DNA from: Paucimonas lemoignei
Lineage (GTDB): Bacteria; Pseudomonadota; Gammaproteobacteria; Burkholderiales; Burkholderiaceae_D
NCBI RefSeq assembly: GCF_004342585.1
Contig: NZ_SLZQ01000013.1
Span: forward strand, 1 to 64,000
Length of the DNA stretch: 64,000 nt
Reading direction: 5' to 3'
Shown: piece by piece, positions 38,082 through 46,925 of the stretch
Layout: the number at the start of each line of letters is the position of its first letter
How positions within the stretch are numbered: position 1 is the first letter of the stretch
Position numbers and translations under genes: made by a program
The notes under the pieces: model-generated
Database searches by the model: none
What the model was told of the DNA's origin: nothing
The model's input: only the letters and a program-made list of their open reading frames with translations

Positions 38082-39560
38082 TTACTGAGCATTCGGCCGA
38101 ATCGGCACGAATTGCGAGGAATCGCCTCGACGTACCAAAAGCACCGCCATTTTCTTTGGATCCAGCTTGGCAATCAGGCTGTTGAATTGAGCGGCATCCT
38201 TGATGTCGGTATTATTCAGGCGCAGAATCACGTCGCCAGCACGCAAGCCGGCACGAGCGCTGACACCTTCCGCGGCGTCAACCAGCACACCGCCATCCAG
38301 ATTCAATTCCCGCTTCTGTGCCTCAGTCAGATTGGTTACCGACAGGCCCAAGGCATTCGGCGTGCGTTCCGGTTTGGTCTTGCCGTTTTCCTTCTTCGCA
38401 GTTTTTTCCGGCTCCATCTCTGCGATAGTCAATTGCAGGTCGCGGGTAGCGCCCTTGCGCCAGACGGAGATGGTTGCGCGCGAACCCGGCTTCGTATTCC
38501 CCACCAGGCGCGGCAAATCGCTGGAACGCTCGATGTTGGTGCCGTTGTACTTCAGGATGATATCGCCGGTTTCCACGCCGCCCTTCTCTGCCGGCGAACC
38601 AGGCTCGACGCGCTGCACCTGCGCGCCCTGCGCACGGCTCAACCCGAGCGATTCGGCCACATCCTTGGTGACTTCGCCGATCTGCACGCCGATCCGCCCG
38701 CGCGTCACCTTGCCCGTCGTCTTCAGCTGCTCAGCCACGCGCATCGCTTCGTCGATCGGCACGGCGAAGGAGATCCCCATGTAACCGCCGGAACGGCTAT
38801 AGATTTGCGAGTTGATACCGACCACTTCACCGCGCATATTGATCAGCGGGCCGCCGGAATTGCCAGGGTTGACCGCGACGTCAGTCTGGATCAATTGCAG
38901 GTAATCTCCGGTATCGCGTGCCTTCGAAGAGACAATCCCGGCGGTCACGGTGTTATCCAGTCCGAACGGGGAGCCGATGGCGACCACCCATTCACCGGCG
39001 CGCAGCTTGGCCGAATCGCCGATCGGCAGGCGCGGCAGATTGCCGCCTTCGATTTTTACGACAGCCACATCGGTACGCTTGTCGCTGCCAATCACCTTTG
39101 CCTTGAATTCGCGCTTGTCGGATAGCGTGACGTAGACGTCGTCAGCTCCCTCGATCACATGCGCATTGGTCATGATGAAACCATCGGCGGAAACTATGAA
39201 GCCGGAACCGACGCCACGGGGCACTTCCTCTTCCTGCTGCGGCTGGGATTTACCGTTGCCGCGCGGCGTGCGCTCAGGCTGGCGCGGCATCGGCACACCG
39301 AAAAAGCGCCGGAAAAATTCCTGCATTTCCTCGTCTTCGGACATCGCGCCATTTGGATTGGAACGCATCTTGGCCGTCGTGCGGATATTGACCACTGCCG
39401 GCCCGGCCTTCTCGACCATATCGGTGAAGTCCGGCAAACCAGCAACGGAAGGAGCAGCGATTGCCGGAGAGACGATACCCATGCCACCGGCGAAAAGTGC
39501 GCTGGCGACACCAAGAACTAATGTAGAGAGAAATTTACGAGCAGGAATTCCAGTATTCAT
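38082..39560 (-). CDS. mucD: Periplasmic serine protease MucD/DegP family
   Basis: 492 residues. A signal peptide (about 1-36, ending SPAIAA) sends it to the periplasm. The trypsin-like domain has His134 (TNAHVIE), Asp164 (RTDVAVVKI) and Ser235 (NPGNSGGPLI). Two PDZ domains follow (about 265-370 and 395-485). An acidic/Gln-rich loop at 95-115 resembles the DegP Q-linker. It degrades misfolded envelope proteins and restrains sigma-E signalling in the MucABD system. It is the last gene of the rpoE operon, 9 bases after rseB. Confidence 0.95.
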   Translation of the reverse strand: MNTGIPARKFLSTLVLGVASALFAGGMGIVSPAIAAPSVAGLPDFTDMVEKAGPAVVNIRTTAKMRSNPNGAMSEDEEMQEFFRRFFGVPMPRQPERTPRGNGKSQPQQEEEVPRGVGSGFIVSADGFIMTNAHVIEGADDVYVTLSDKREFKAKVIGSDKRTDVAVVKIEGGNLPRLPIGDSAKLRAGEWVVAIGSPFGLDNTVTAGIVSSKARDTGDYLQLIQTDVAVNPGNSGGPLINMRGEVVGINSQIYSRSGGYMGISFAVPIDEAMRVAEQLKTTGKVTRGRIGVQIGEVTKDVAESLGLSRAQGAQVQRVEPGSPAEKGGVETGDIILKYNGTNIERSSDLPRLVGNTKPGSRATISVWRKGATRDLQLTIAEMEPEKTAKKENGKTKPERTPNALGLSVTNLTEAQKRELNLDGGVLVDAAEGVSARAGLRAGDVILRLNNTDIKDAAQFNSLIAKLDPKKMAVLLVRRGDSSQFVPIRPNAQ

Positions 39561-39569
39561 AGAGTCCTT

Positions 39570-40595
39570 TTATCTTCTAGTAGTCTTGAATTCAATTGAA
39601 TTGGCGACCTGCCGGATTGCCACAGCAGGCACCTCACCCACTATGGTAAGCCAAAATTCCCCCTGACGCTTGCCTGCAATATTCATTGCCCCCTGTTGCA
39701 TGAATCCCTCGGTGCGACTGGCGCTGCCAGGCTCAATGAAAATCGAGATGGCAGCCAATCCGTCCGAGTACACCATTTGCGCCATTTCGCGCGATTGCGG
39801 TGTCTGATTTCCGGCACGGGCGTTGGCGGCCCCGTTCGTCACCAGGCGCTTGACCTCGCGAATCTTGCGGAACCCCGGCGGCATGGCCTTGACGCTCCAG
39901 CCTGAAAGATTGGCCGACTCCATTGCTGCCCGCTCGATATGCCAGCCTTGAGTATTGGCGATGCTGCTGCGCGTACGGCTCGGGTCGATCTTGCCGATTT
40001 CGATCTGCGTGAAGGAAATCTGCTCGACCACGTCACCCTTCTCGTTCAAGGTTTGAGCGCGCAACAGCAAACCCGTTTTCTTGTCAGCCCAGAGCTTGTA
40101 ACCGTAACGGAGATTGTCGAGCGGTTCGAGCAGAATGGTCTGCGCTGCATATCCCGCCACGCGGCCGGAACCACCCATCTTTAAACGATAGTAATCCCCG
40201 AGCTTTGCCGGGTTCGCATTCGGCAAGGCAGGAAACACTTCCTGGGTGACGCGCTTTTCCACCAGCAGAGTTTTGCTGTCCGGGACATAGCAGATGATTT
40301 CGTCGTTGGTGCGAATATATTCGCGCGGCTTGCCATCGAGGACTTCGAGCTTTTCATACTCATTTTTCCCGCTCTTCACGTGGGTGATGCGGGAAGTCCT
40401 GAATTGTTCGCCCTGCTGATAAACGAAAGTCCCGGAGTAACTGAATTTGACAGCGGCAGCCTGGATCTTTTTCAGCCAGGACTGCGCCTCACGCTTGTCC
40501 GTCGTAAGGCCAGCACCTTGCGCCTGCACTGAAACTGCGATGAAGGATAGGAGAAGAAATGTAAAAAATTTCGATAAACCCGGGGTTTGCCGCAT
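39570..40595 (-). CDS. rseB: Sigma-E regulatory protein MucB/RseB
   Basis: 341 residues. The signal peptide is about 1-25 (LLLSFIAVSVQAQG). The N-terminal LolA-like domain contains WLKKIQAAAVKFSYSGTFVY, and the smaller C-terminal domain holds GWSVKAMPPGFRKI. RseB binds the periplasmic part of RseA, blocks its cleavage, and senses lipoprotein/LPS signals. It begins 5 bases after the rseA stop, consistent with one transcript. Confidence 0.94.
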   Translation of the reverse strand: MRQTPGLSKFFTFLLLSFIAVSVQAQGAGLTTDKREAQSWLKKIQAAAVKFSYSGTFVYQQGEQFRTSRITHVKSGKNEYEKLEVLDGKPREYIRTNDEIICYVPDSKTLLVEKRVTQEVFPALPNANPAKLGDYYRLKMGGSGRVAGYAAQTILLEPLDNLRYGYKLWADKKTGLLLRAQTLNEKGDVVEQISFTQIEIGKIDPSRTRSSIANTQGWHIERAAMESANLSGWSVKAMPPGFRKIREVKRLVTNGAANARAGNQTPQSREMAQMVYSDGLAAISIFIEPGSASRTEGFMQQGAMNIAGKRQGEFWLTIVGEVPAVAIRQVANSIEFKTTRR

Positions 40596-40600
40596 ACAGA

Positions 40601-41239
40601 TTATTTACCCGCTTCGTTTGCGAATGTCGCTGAGCGCGCATATTGCGCCGAACTATAAACGGAAGGAGAAAAACGCTGATGCGCCATCAGGTACTCGTCG
40701 ATGCGCGGATCGCGCAACACCTCTCCCTGGTCAGCCACGGCGACCTCCCGTTCCTCGGTGGCAGCAACGCCTACTACGGCAGGCACTGCAACGACCGCCG
40801 GCGCCGGCTTGGCGGCGACCATGGCCACTGCCGGGCTATTGTCACTGCCGGATTCCTTTTTTGCCACCAGCATGTGCGGTGCCGTCATGAACACTGCAGT
40901 CGCCACTGCTGCCGCTGCCATGCCCGGCATGGCCAGGCGCCGGACACGCTCGACCAGGGCAGGATGGCCGGAAGCGGCAGCCACGTTGGGCGCTGCTTGC
41001 GGTGCCAGGATCACAGGCTCCGCTTCCAGGCGTGCGGCCATGCGCGCGGAAAAACCATCGCTCAGGGTAACAGCCATGTCGTCCGAGCGCAGGATATCGC
41101 CGATCTGGTGATACAACTCCCAATCGGCGCGCGCGTCGGGATCGCGCAATGCGGCCAGCGCGACCTCGATCTGACTGTCACTGAGTTCATCATCGGCCAA
41201 TGCCGAGATCTGTTCCTGGGTTTTCTCTCTCGTTTCCAT
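40601..41239 (-). CDS. rseA: Anti-sigma-E factor RseA/MucA
   Basis: 212 residues. The cytoplasmic N-terminus (EQISALADDELSDSQIE, about 9-25) is the sigma-binding RseA/MucA domain. A single membrane segment lies near 102-117 (LAMPGMAAAAVATAVFM), followed by an Ala/Val/Pro-rich periplasmic part and an RseB-binding tail (RIDEYLMAHQRFSPSV). It holds RpoE inactive until cleaved by regulated proteolysis. It follows rpoE by about 50 bases. Confidence 0.93.
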   Translation of the reverse strand: METREKTQEQISALADDELSDSQIEVALAALRDPDARADWELYHQIGDILRSDDMAVTLSDGFSARMAARLEAEPVILAPQAAPNVAAASGHPALVERVRRLAMPGMAAAAVATAVFMTAPHMLVAKKESGSDNSPAVAMVAAKPAPAVVAVPAVVGVAATEEREVAVADQGEVLRDPRIDEYLMAHQRFSPSVYSSAQYARSATFANEAGK

Positions 41240-41289
41240 AGCAGTCCGCGGTTTGCGGCCTCACTTACATTTGATAAATATTGATTTCC

Positions 41290-41895
41290 TTACCACCGCT
41301 TGTCAATGGCAGTGCCAAGCAATGGCCTCAATTTTTCCGCAATCGCTTCACGCGCACGGAATATCCGGCTACGCACGGTGCCTATTGGGCATCCCATGGC
41401 CTCGGCGATTTCGTCGTAGCTCAATCCTTCAATTTCGCGCAGCGTGATCGCCATGCGTAACTCTTCCGGCAGCGCATTCATCGCCACGTTCACCGTTTCC
41501 GCAATCTGCTTGGTTGCAAGCATTGACTCGGGCGTATTGATGTCCCGCAGGTGCTCACCATCATCGAAGGTTTCTGCCTCCTCCGCATCCGCGTCGGTCG
41601 AAGTCGGCGCACGGCGGCCTTGCGTCACCAGATAATTCTTGGCCGTGTTTATCCCTATCCTGTATAGCCAGGTATAGAAGGCCGAATCTCCACGGAACTG
41701 AGGCAGGGCACGATAAGCCTTGATAAAGGCTTCCTGCACTACATCCTCGGCTTCCGCCTGGTCACGCACGAGCCGTGACACCAGCCTCATCAGCTTTCTC
41801 TGGTATTTGACCACCAGCAGTTCGAACGCCCTTTTATCACCACGCTGGACGCGTTCGACTAATACCTGGTCAATATCGCGTTCTGTCGTCAACAC
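41290..41895 (-). CDS. rpoE: RNA polymerase sigma factor RpoE/AlgU
   Basis: 201 residues of the ECF family. Region 2 (about 25-95) includes DQAEAEDVVQEAFIKAYRAL and AFYTWLYRIGINTAKNYL; region 4 (about 135-190) has LPEELRMAITLREIEGLSYDEIAEAMGCP. The start at 41895 is GTG with AAGGGA five bases upstream. It directs envelope-stress and often exopolysaccharide genes. A good sigma-E promoter lies about 40 bases upstream, so autoregulation is likely. Confidence 0.96.
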   Translation of the reverse strand: MLTTERDIDQVLVERVQRGDKRAFELLVVKYQRKLMRLVSRLVRDQAEAEDVVQEAFIKAYRALPQFRGDSAFYTWLYRIGINTAKNYLVTQGRRAPTSTDADAEEAETFDDGEHLRDINTPESMLATKQIAETVNVAMNALPEELRMAITLREIEGLSYDEIAEAMGCPIGTVRSRIFRAREAIAEKLRPLLGTAIDKRW

Positions 41896-41933
41896 CCGGT
41901 CCCTTGTCTTTCACAACATGCGCGAATTAAAGT

Positions 41934-41962
41934 TATTGACTACTGGAAATTCCAGAAGTTCA
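41934..41962 (-). promoter_or_regulatory. Putative sigma-E (autoregulatory) promoter of rpoE
   Basis: On the minus strand TGAACTT (41956-41962) and GTCAATA (41934-41940) are separated by 15 bp, matching the sigma-E pattern of an AACTT -35 and a GTCAA -10. The spacer contains a 13-bp palindrome, CTGGAA-T-TTCCAG (41943-41955). A start site near 41927 would give a leader of about 30 nt before the rpoE GTG. Confidence 0.72.
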
Positions 41963-41986
41963 ATCCCTACCGCGACGTTACAAAAT

Positions 41987-42499
41987 TTAACGTTTTGCCT
42001 GACCATTGTGCGCGGCTATCCAGCGGCACGCAACCGACAAGCTGCGAAATTCTTCGGCACTTACACTGTCACGCAGGATCAGGATATTTCTGATCCTTCG
42101 ATCCTCGGCTTGAAGTCGCAACAACAGCAAATGCGGCCAGATAGTCGAGTCGTGCCTCAGCGTGACAACTGCAGTGCCGTTCTGGTCCTGCTGCGGCGGC
42201 TTGTCAGTACCGGCCTGGCCGCGATGAACAGTACACGTCTTATCTTCTGTCACCGTGATTTGTCCGTGCTCGGAAATATCAATCCGCAGCGATTTTCCGC
42301 GCCAAATCAGAGCATGACTTGCCCAAACCGAAATCACGGCAAGGATCAACGCCAGTGCAACACGCCAAGCGAGAGATAGATGAATGGTCGGCGAAATCAC
42401 CAGATAGGCCGCGACGGCCACCAAGCCCAGGCAAAAGCTCCCTTGCACGATGGCAAGCCGCCTGGAAGGCATTACCACGGTAGACACCGCGATGGACAT
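41987..42499 (-). CDS. YgfX-like small inner-membrane protein
   Basis: About 170 residues from ATG 42499; a TTG at 42523 lies inside the hairpin after fabF and is unlikely. VVMPSRRLAIVQGSFCLGLV and a second hydrophobic stretch near 42-60 give two membrane segments. The C-terminus NILILRDSVSAEEFRSLSVACRW resembles the end of YgfX (PF07254) proteins. E. coli YgfX pairs with SdhE and was called CptA; no sdhE gene is visible here. The similarity is weak and by eye; the function is unknown. Confidence 0.55.
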   Translation of the reverse strand: MSIAVSTVVMPSRRLAIVQGSFCLGLVAVAAYLVISPTIHLSLAWRVALALILAVISVWASHALIWRGKSLRIDISEHGQITVTEDKTCTVHRGQAGTDKPPQQDQNGTAVVTLRHDSTIWPHLLLLRLQAEDRRIRNILILRDSVSAEEFRSLSVACRWIAAHNGQAKR

Positions 42500-42509
42500 T
42501 AGGAAAGGA

Positions 42510-42544
42510 AAGAAATTCCGCAACTTTCAAAAAGAAAGTTGCGG
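42510..42544 (-). terminator. Rho-independent terminator after fabF
   Basis: CCGCAACTTTC (42518-42528) pairs perfectly with GAAAGTTGCGG (42534-42544) around an AAAAA loop, starting 11 bases after the fabF stop. The minus strand continues AATTTCTTTCC, a broken T-run. It probably ends the fatty-acid operon. Confidence 0.72.
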
Positions 42545-42554
42545 AGAGGCGAAA

Positions 42555-43805
42555 TTAGATTTTGCCGAACACCAGGGAACCGTTGGTTCCACCGAAGCCG
42601 AAGGAGTTTTTGACAGCGATATCGATCGCCATCGGTCGTGCAGCATTGGCGCAGTAATCCAGATCGCAGTTTGGATCCTGGTTGAAGATGTTGATGGTCG
42701 GCGGCGAGATTTGCTTGTTCACGGCCAGAACGGTGAAGACCGATTCCAGGCCGCCTGCGCCACCCAGCAAGTGACCCGTCATCGACTTCGTCGAATTGAC
42801 TACCACCTTCTTGGCATGATCTCCCAGCGCGCGCTTGATTGCGACCGTTTCAGCGATATCGCCCAGCGGCGTAGATGTGCCGTGTGCATTGATATAGTTG
42901 ACTTGATCCGGATTAATGCCAGCGTTTTTCATTGCGGCAATCATGCAGCGGCGCGCACCATCGCCATCTTCCAACGGCGCTGTCATGTGATGCGCATCGG
43001 CGCTCATGCCGTAACCAAGCAATTCGGCATAGATCTTGGCGCCGCGTGCCTTGGCATGCTCATACTCTTCCAGCACCATGACACCCGCACCTTCGCCGAG
43101 CACAAAGCCGTCGCGATCCTTATCCCATGGACGGGATGCGGTCGCGGGGTCATCGTTACGCGATGACAAGGCACGGGCTGCGGCAAAGCCACCCACGCCC
43201 AACGGCGAAATGGTGGATTCGGCGCCGCCGGCGATCATGACATCGGCGTCACCATATTCAATCAGCCGTCCTGCTTCACCGATGCAGTGCAAACCGGTGG
43301 TGCAGGCCGTCACGATCGCCAGATTCGGGCCCTTCAGTCCATATTTAATGGACAGGTGACCCGAGATCATATTGATGATCGACGCGGGAACAAAGAAAGG
43401 AGAGACGCGGCGCGGACCACGCTTTTCCAGCTCGGCGTGAGTTTCCTCGATCATCGGCAAGCCGCCGATACCGGAACCGACGATCACGCCGATGCGCTCG
43501 GCATTGGCTTCCGTGACTTCCAGGCCACTGTCCTGGAAAGCCTGGATGCCAGCCGCCATGCCGTAGTGGATAAACGTATCCATCGTGCGGGCTTCCTTGC
43601 TCGACAAATACTCGTCGACATTGAATCCCTTCACTTCTCCGGCAAACGTGGTGGAAAAAGGCGTGGCGTCAAACCGAGTGATGGGGGCGATGCCAGACTT
43701 ACCTTCAATCAATGCACTCCACGCATCGGTAATGGTATTACCAACGGGGGAAATGCAACCCAAGCCGGTGATGACTACCCGACGGCGTTGACGCGAGCTG
43801 CTCAA
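42555..43805 (-). CDS. fabF: 3-oxoacyl-[acyl-carrier-protein] synthase II
   Basis: 416 residues. The start is TTG at 43805: AAGGAG lies six bases upstream and the product begins [16 protein letters not shown]. The catalytic Cys168 is in VTACTTG, with His residues in [11 protein letters not shown] and [15 protein letters not shown]. It elongates acyl-ACP by condensation with malonyl-ACP, including the temperature-responsive C16:1 to C18:1 step. It is the last gene of the fab cluster, 29 bases after acpP, and is followed by a terminator hairpin. Confidence 0.95.
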   Translation of the reverse strand: MSSSRQRRRVVITGLGCISPVGNTITDAWSALIEGKSGIAPITRFDATPFSTTFAGEVKGFNVDEYLSSKEARTMDTFIHYGMAAGIQAFQDSGLEVTEANAERIGVIVGSGIGGLPMIEETHAELEKRGPRRVSPFFVPASIINMISGHLSIKYGLKGPNLAIVTACTTGLHCIGEAGRLIEYGDADVMIAGGAESTISPLGVGGFAAARALSSRNDDPATASRPWDKDRDGFVLGEGAGVMVLEEYEHAKARGAKIYAELLGYGMSADAHHMTAPLEDGDGARRCMIAAMKNAGINPDQVNYINAHGTSTPLGDIAETVAIKRALGDHAKKVVVNSTKSMTGHLLGGAGGLESVFTVLAVNKQISPPTINIFNQDPNCDLDYCANAARPMAIDIAVKNSFGFGGTNGSLVFGKI

Positions 43806-43834
43806 GCGTTTCTCCTTGCGATACAAATGTCGAT

Positions 43835-44074
43835 TTAGGCCTTGACGTGCGCCTTGGCGTAATCGATCGCTTGTTGAACGGTGGTGATCTTCTCGGCTTG
43901 CTCGTCCGGGATTTCCATTTCGAATTCGTCTTCGAGTGCCATCACCAGTTCCACGGTGTCGAGCGAATCAGCGCCGAGGTCGTCGACGAACGAGGACTCG
44001 GTTTTGATGTCGGCTTCAGCGACGCCCAGTTGTTCAGCGACGATTTTCTTAACGCGTTGTTCGATATCGGACAT
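43835..44074 (-). CDS. acpP: Acyl carrier protein
   Basis: 79 residues from ATG 44074 with TTGGAGCCATAAC upstream; the open frame to 44161 is not part of the gene. [15 protein letters not shown] places the phosphopantetheine site at Ser37. The protein is strongly acidic, as usual. It carries fatty-acyl intermediates and is activated by AcpS (30459-30851). It lies between fabG and fabF. Confidence 0.97.
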   Translation of the reverse strand: MSDIEQRVKKIVAEQLGVAEADIKTESSFVDDLGADSLDTVELVMALEDEFEMEIPDEQAEKITTVQQAIDYAKAHVKA

Positions 44075-44194
44075 GTTATGGCTCCAAGTGTTTACAGAAA
44101 GTGCGCGCATTTTATCAGGTTTGCGCTTTGAAAAATCACTTTTAGTTATTTTCTCGATCATTCAAGAAAATCTGCTAAAAGCACCAAAAATTCA

Positions 44195-44950
44195 TTAACT
44201 CATGTACATGCCGCCATTCACGTGCAGCGTCGCGCCCGTGATGTAGCCGGCTTGTGGCGATGCCAGGAAGCTCACAGCAGCAGCGATATCTTCCGGCGTA
44301 CCAAAACGGCCCAGAGGAATCTGCTGCTGCAAAGCGGCAATCTGCTGCTCGCTCAAGGCTTTTGTCATGTCGGTATCAATGAAACCCGGCGCAATGCAAT
44401 TGACCGTGATGTTGCGGCTGCCGATCTCGCGCGCCAGGGCGCGGCTCATGCCCGCCACGCCGGCCTTTGCAGCAGCATAGTTCATTTGACCGGGATTGCC
44501 GGCCGAACCGACGACCGACGTAATATTAATGATGCGTCCCTGCTTGGCTTTCATCATGCCGCGCAGTACAGTGCGCGACAGACGGCCGACAGCGGTCAGG
44601 TTAGTGGCGATGACGGCATCCCACTCTTCATCCTTCATGCGCATCGCCAGTTGATCCTGGGTGATGCCGGCATTGTTGACGAGAATCGTGACTGCGCCAA
44701 ATTCTTTTTGGATGTCGTCGATGAGAGCGACACTAGCGGCAGCGTCGTTCACGTTCAGGACTGCACCTTTCCCGGCTTCCTGACCAATTTCAGCAAGATA
44801 GGCGGATATCGCCTCTGCACCAGATTCGGAAGTTGCGGTACCGATGACTTTTGCGCCCTGGCGTGCCAGTTCGCGAGCGATTGCCCGGCCGATGCCACGC
44901 GAGGCACCTGTCACCAGCGCGACTTGATTATTCAGGTTCTGTGCAGTCAC
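44195..44950 (-). CDS. fabG: 3-oxoacyl-[acyl-carrier-protein] reductase
   Basis: 251 residues of the short-chain dehydrogenase family. TGASRGIGRA (15-24) binds NADPH; NNAG is at 92-95. The catalytic triad is Ser145 (ITSVVGSAG), Tyr158 and Lys162 (NYAAAKAG). It reduces 3-oxoacyl-ACP in fatty-acid elongation. Its ATG overlaps the fabD stop by four bases. It ends PQAGYITGATLHVNGGMYM, the usual FabG C-terminus. Confidence 0.97.
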   Translation of the reverse strand: MTAQNLNNQVALVTGASRGIGRAIARELARQGAKVIGTATSESGAEAISAYLAEIGQEAGKGAVLNVNDAAASVALIDDIQKEFGAVTILVNNAGITQDQLAMRMKDEEWDAVIATNLTAVGRLSRTVLRGMMKAKQGRIINITSVVGSAGNPGQMNYAAAKAGVAGMSRALAREIGSRNITVNCIAPGFIDTDMTKALSEQQIAALQQQIPLGRFGTPEDIAAAVSFLASPQAGYITGATLHVNGGMYMS

Positions 44951-45879
44951 TTTAGGGTCTCCAATACTTTTTCCAGGCTTGCCTGGTCAAACACGGCTTC
45001 GCCGACCAGGTTGCCATCGATTCGCTTGGTCAGACCTGCGAGCACCTTGCCGGGGCCGCATTCGACCACGTGCGTGATGCCGCTGGCAGCAATTTTCTGC
45101 ACGGTTTCCACCCAGCGCACCGGGCTGGCAGCCTGGCGCACCAGTGCATCCTTGATCGAAGCAGGCTCAGTGACGATCGCCACATCGACGTTGTTGATCA
45201 CCGGGATTTGCGGAGCCGAGAAAGTCACGCCTGCCATGTACTCGCGCAAGCGGTCCGAAGCCGGCTTCAGCAGCGAAGAATGGAATGGCGCCGACACTGG
45301 CAGCGGCAAGGCGCGCTTGGCACCCTTGTCCTTGGCGGCCTGGCAGGCACGCTCAACGGCCTCCTTATGACCGGCGATCACGACTTGGGCCGGTGCATTG
45401 AAGTTCACCGGCTCGACGATCTGACCTTGCGCAGCTTCAGCACAGGCGGCGCGCACGTCTTCATCCGACAGGCCGAGAATCGCCGCCATACCGCCCTGCC
45501 CGACAGGCACGGCTTCCTGCATGGCTTGCGCACGGAAGCGCACCAGCGGTACGGCATCCTTGAATGCGATCACGCCTGCGGCAACCAATGCTGAGTACTC
45601 GCCCAGACTATGGCCGGCGACTACTGCAGGGGCAGGGCCGCCCGCAGCAATCCAGGCACGATAGGTTGCCACCGCTGCGGTCAGCATCACCGGCTGGGTA
45701 TTAGTCGTCAGGTCGAGGTCTTCCTTCGGACCTTCGGCAATCAGCTTGCCAAGATCGAATTGCAAGGCGTCGGACGCTTCGGCGATGGTTTGCTCTACTG
45801 CCGCATTGCCGGCAAAACCATTCAGCATGCCGACTGCTTGCGAGCCCTGGCCGGGAAACACAAAAGCGAATTTATTCAT
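44947..45879 (-). CDS. fabD: Malonyl-CoA-[acyl-carrier-protein] transacylase
   Basis: 310 residues. FVFPGQGSQAVGM opens the protein; GHSLGEYSALVA carries the nucleophile Ser91, and PVSAPFHSSLL the catalytic His. It moves malonyl from CoA to ACP. It lies about 50 bases after fabH and is coupled to fabG by ATGA. Confidence 0.97.
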   Translation of the reverse strand: MNKFAFVFPGQGSQAVGMLNGFAGNAAVEQTIAEASDALQFDLGKLIAEGPKEDLDLTTNTQPVMLTAAVATYRAWIAAGGPAPAVVAGHSLGEYSALVAAGVIAFKDAVPLVRFRAQAMQEAVPVGQGGMAAILGLSDEDVRAACAEAAQGQIVEPVNFNAPAQVVIAGHKEAVERACQAAKDKGAKRALPLPVSAPFHSSLLKPASDRLREYMAGVTFSAPQIPVINNVDVAIVTEPASIKDALVRQAASPVRWVETVQKIAASGITHVVECGPGKVLAGLTKRIDGNLVGEAVFDQASLEKVLETLK

Positions 45880-45931
45880 GTGAGTTAAGCAGGATCAGAA
45901 TACCAATTCAGTCAAACACGAAACGATGCCA

Positions 45932-46918
45932 TTACATTCGCGCCAGCACCGCACCCCAGGTAAAGCCGCCGCCGACGCCTTCCATCATCACGTTCTGGCC
46001 GGGTCTGATGCGACCATCGCGCACCGCCTGATCCAGCGCCAGCGGGATTGAAGCCGCAGAGGTATTACCATGCTGGTCGACTGTGACGACCATTTTTTCC
46101 ATTGGCAAGCCGAGCTTCTTGGCTGTGCTTTGCATGATGCGGACATTCGCCTGGTGCGGCACCAGCCAGTCGAGCTGCGAGGAATCCATGCCGGCGATTT
46201 CCAGCGCCTCGTGAGCGACTTTTTCCAGGACCGATACGGCCAGCTTGAAGACAGCCTGGCCATCCATGACCAGGAAGGCGCTGCCTTCCAGCATGCCGCC
46301 GCTGGGCTTGCCAGGGACGCACAGGATTTCCGAGTGGCGGCCGTCGGCATGCAGCCTGGTGGCCAGGATGCCCGGCTCATTCGAAGCGCTCAACACCACA
46401 GCGCCAGCACCGTCACCGAAGAGCACGCAGGTGGTGCGATCATCGAAATTCAGGATGCGCGAAAATACTTCCGCGCCGATCACCAGCACCTTCTTGTGAG
46501 CGCCGGCCTTGATGAAATTGTCGGCGATCGTCATCGCATACGCGAATCCGGTGCAGACGGCTTGCACATCGAATGCAGGGCAGCCATTGGTGATGCCCAG
46601 CTTGCGCTGCACCACGCAGGCCGTGCTGGGAAAACCGCCGAAATGATCCGGCGTCGAAGTCGCCATGACGATCAGGTCGATCTCATCCGGCTGCAGGCCG
46701 GCGGCATCCAGGGCGCGCTTCGCCGCTTCCACTGCCAGGTCGCTGGACTGTACGCCGGTATCGGCAAAATGGCGCGCAGCGATGCCGCTGCGGGATACGA
46801 TCCACTCGTCTGAGGTTTCGATTCCCTTTTCCGCCAGTTGCGCTGCCAGATCATGATTGGTAATGCGCCGCGGAGGCAGATAGCTGCCAGTGCCAATGAT
46901 TTTGCTATACAGGCTCAT
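45932..46918 (-). CDS. fabH: 3-oxoacyl-[acyl-carrier-protein] synthase III
   Basis: 328 residues. Cys122 in [12 protein letters not shown] is the nucleophile; [10 protein letters not shown] and [12 protein letters not shown] give the His and Asn. [12 protein letters not shown] closes the protein. It starts fatty-acid synthesis by condensing acetyl-CoA (or similar) with malonyl-ACP. It begins 7 bases after the plsX stop. Confidence 0.97.
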   Translation of the reverse strand: MSLYSKIIGTGSYLPPRRITNHDLAAQLAEKGIETSDEWIVSRSGIAARHFADTGVQSSDLAVEAAKRALDAAGLQPDEIDLIVMATSTPDHFGGFPSTACVVQRKLGITNGCPAFDVQAVCTGFAYAMTIADNFIKAGAHKKVLVIGAEVFSRILNFDDRTTCVLFGDGAGAVVLSASNEPGILATRLHADGRHSEILCVPGKPSGGMLEGSAFLVMDGQAVFKLAVSVLEKVAHEALEIAGMDSSQLDWLVPHQANVRIMQSTAKKLGLPMEKMVVTVDQHGNTSAASIPLALDQAVRDGRIRPGQNVMMEGVGGGFTWGAVLARM

Positions 46919-46925
46919 GGTGGTT

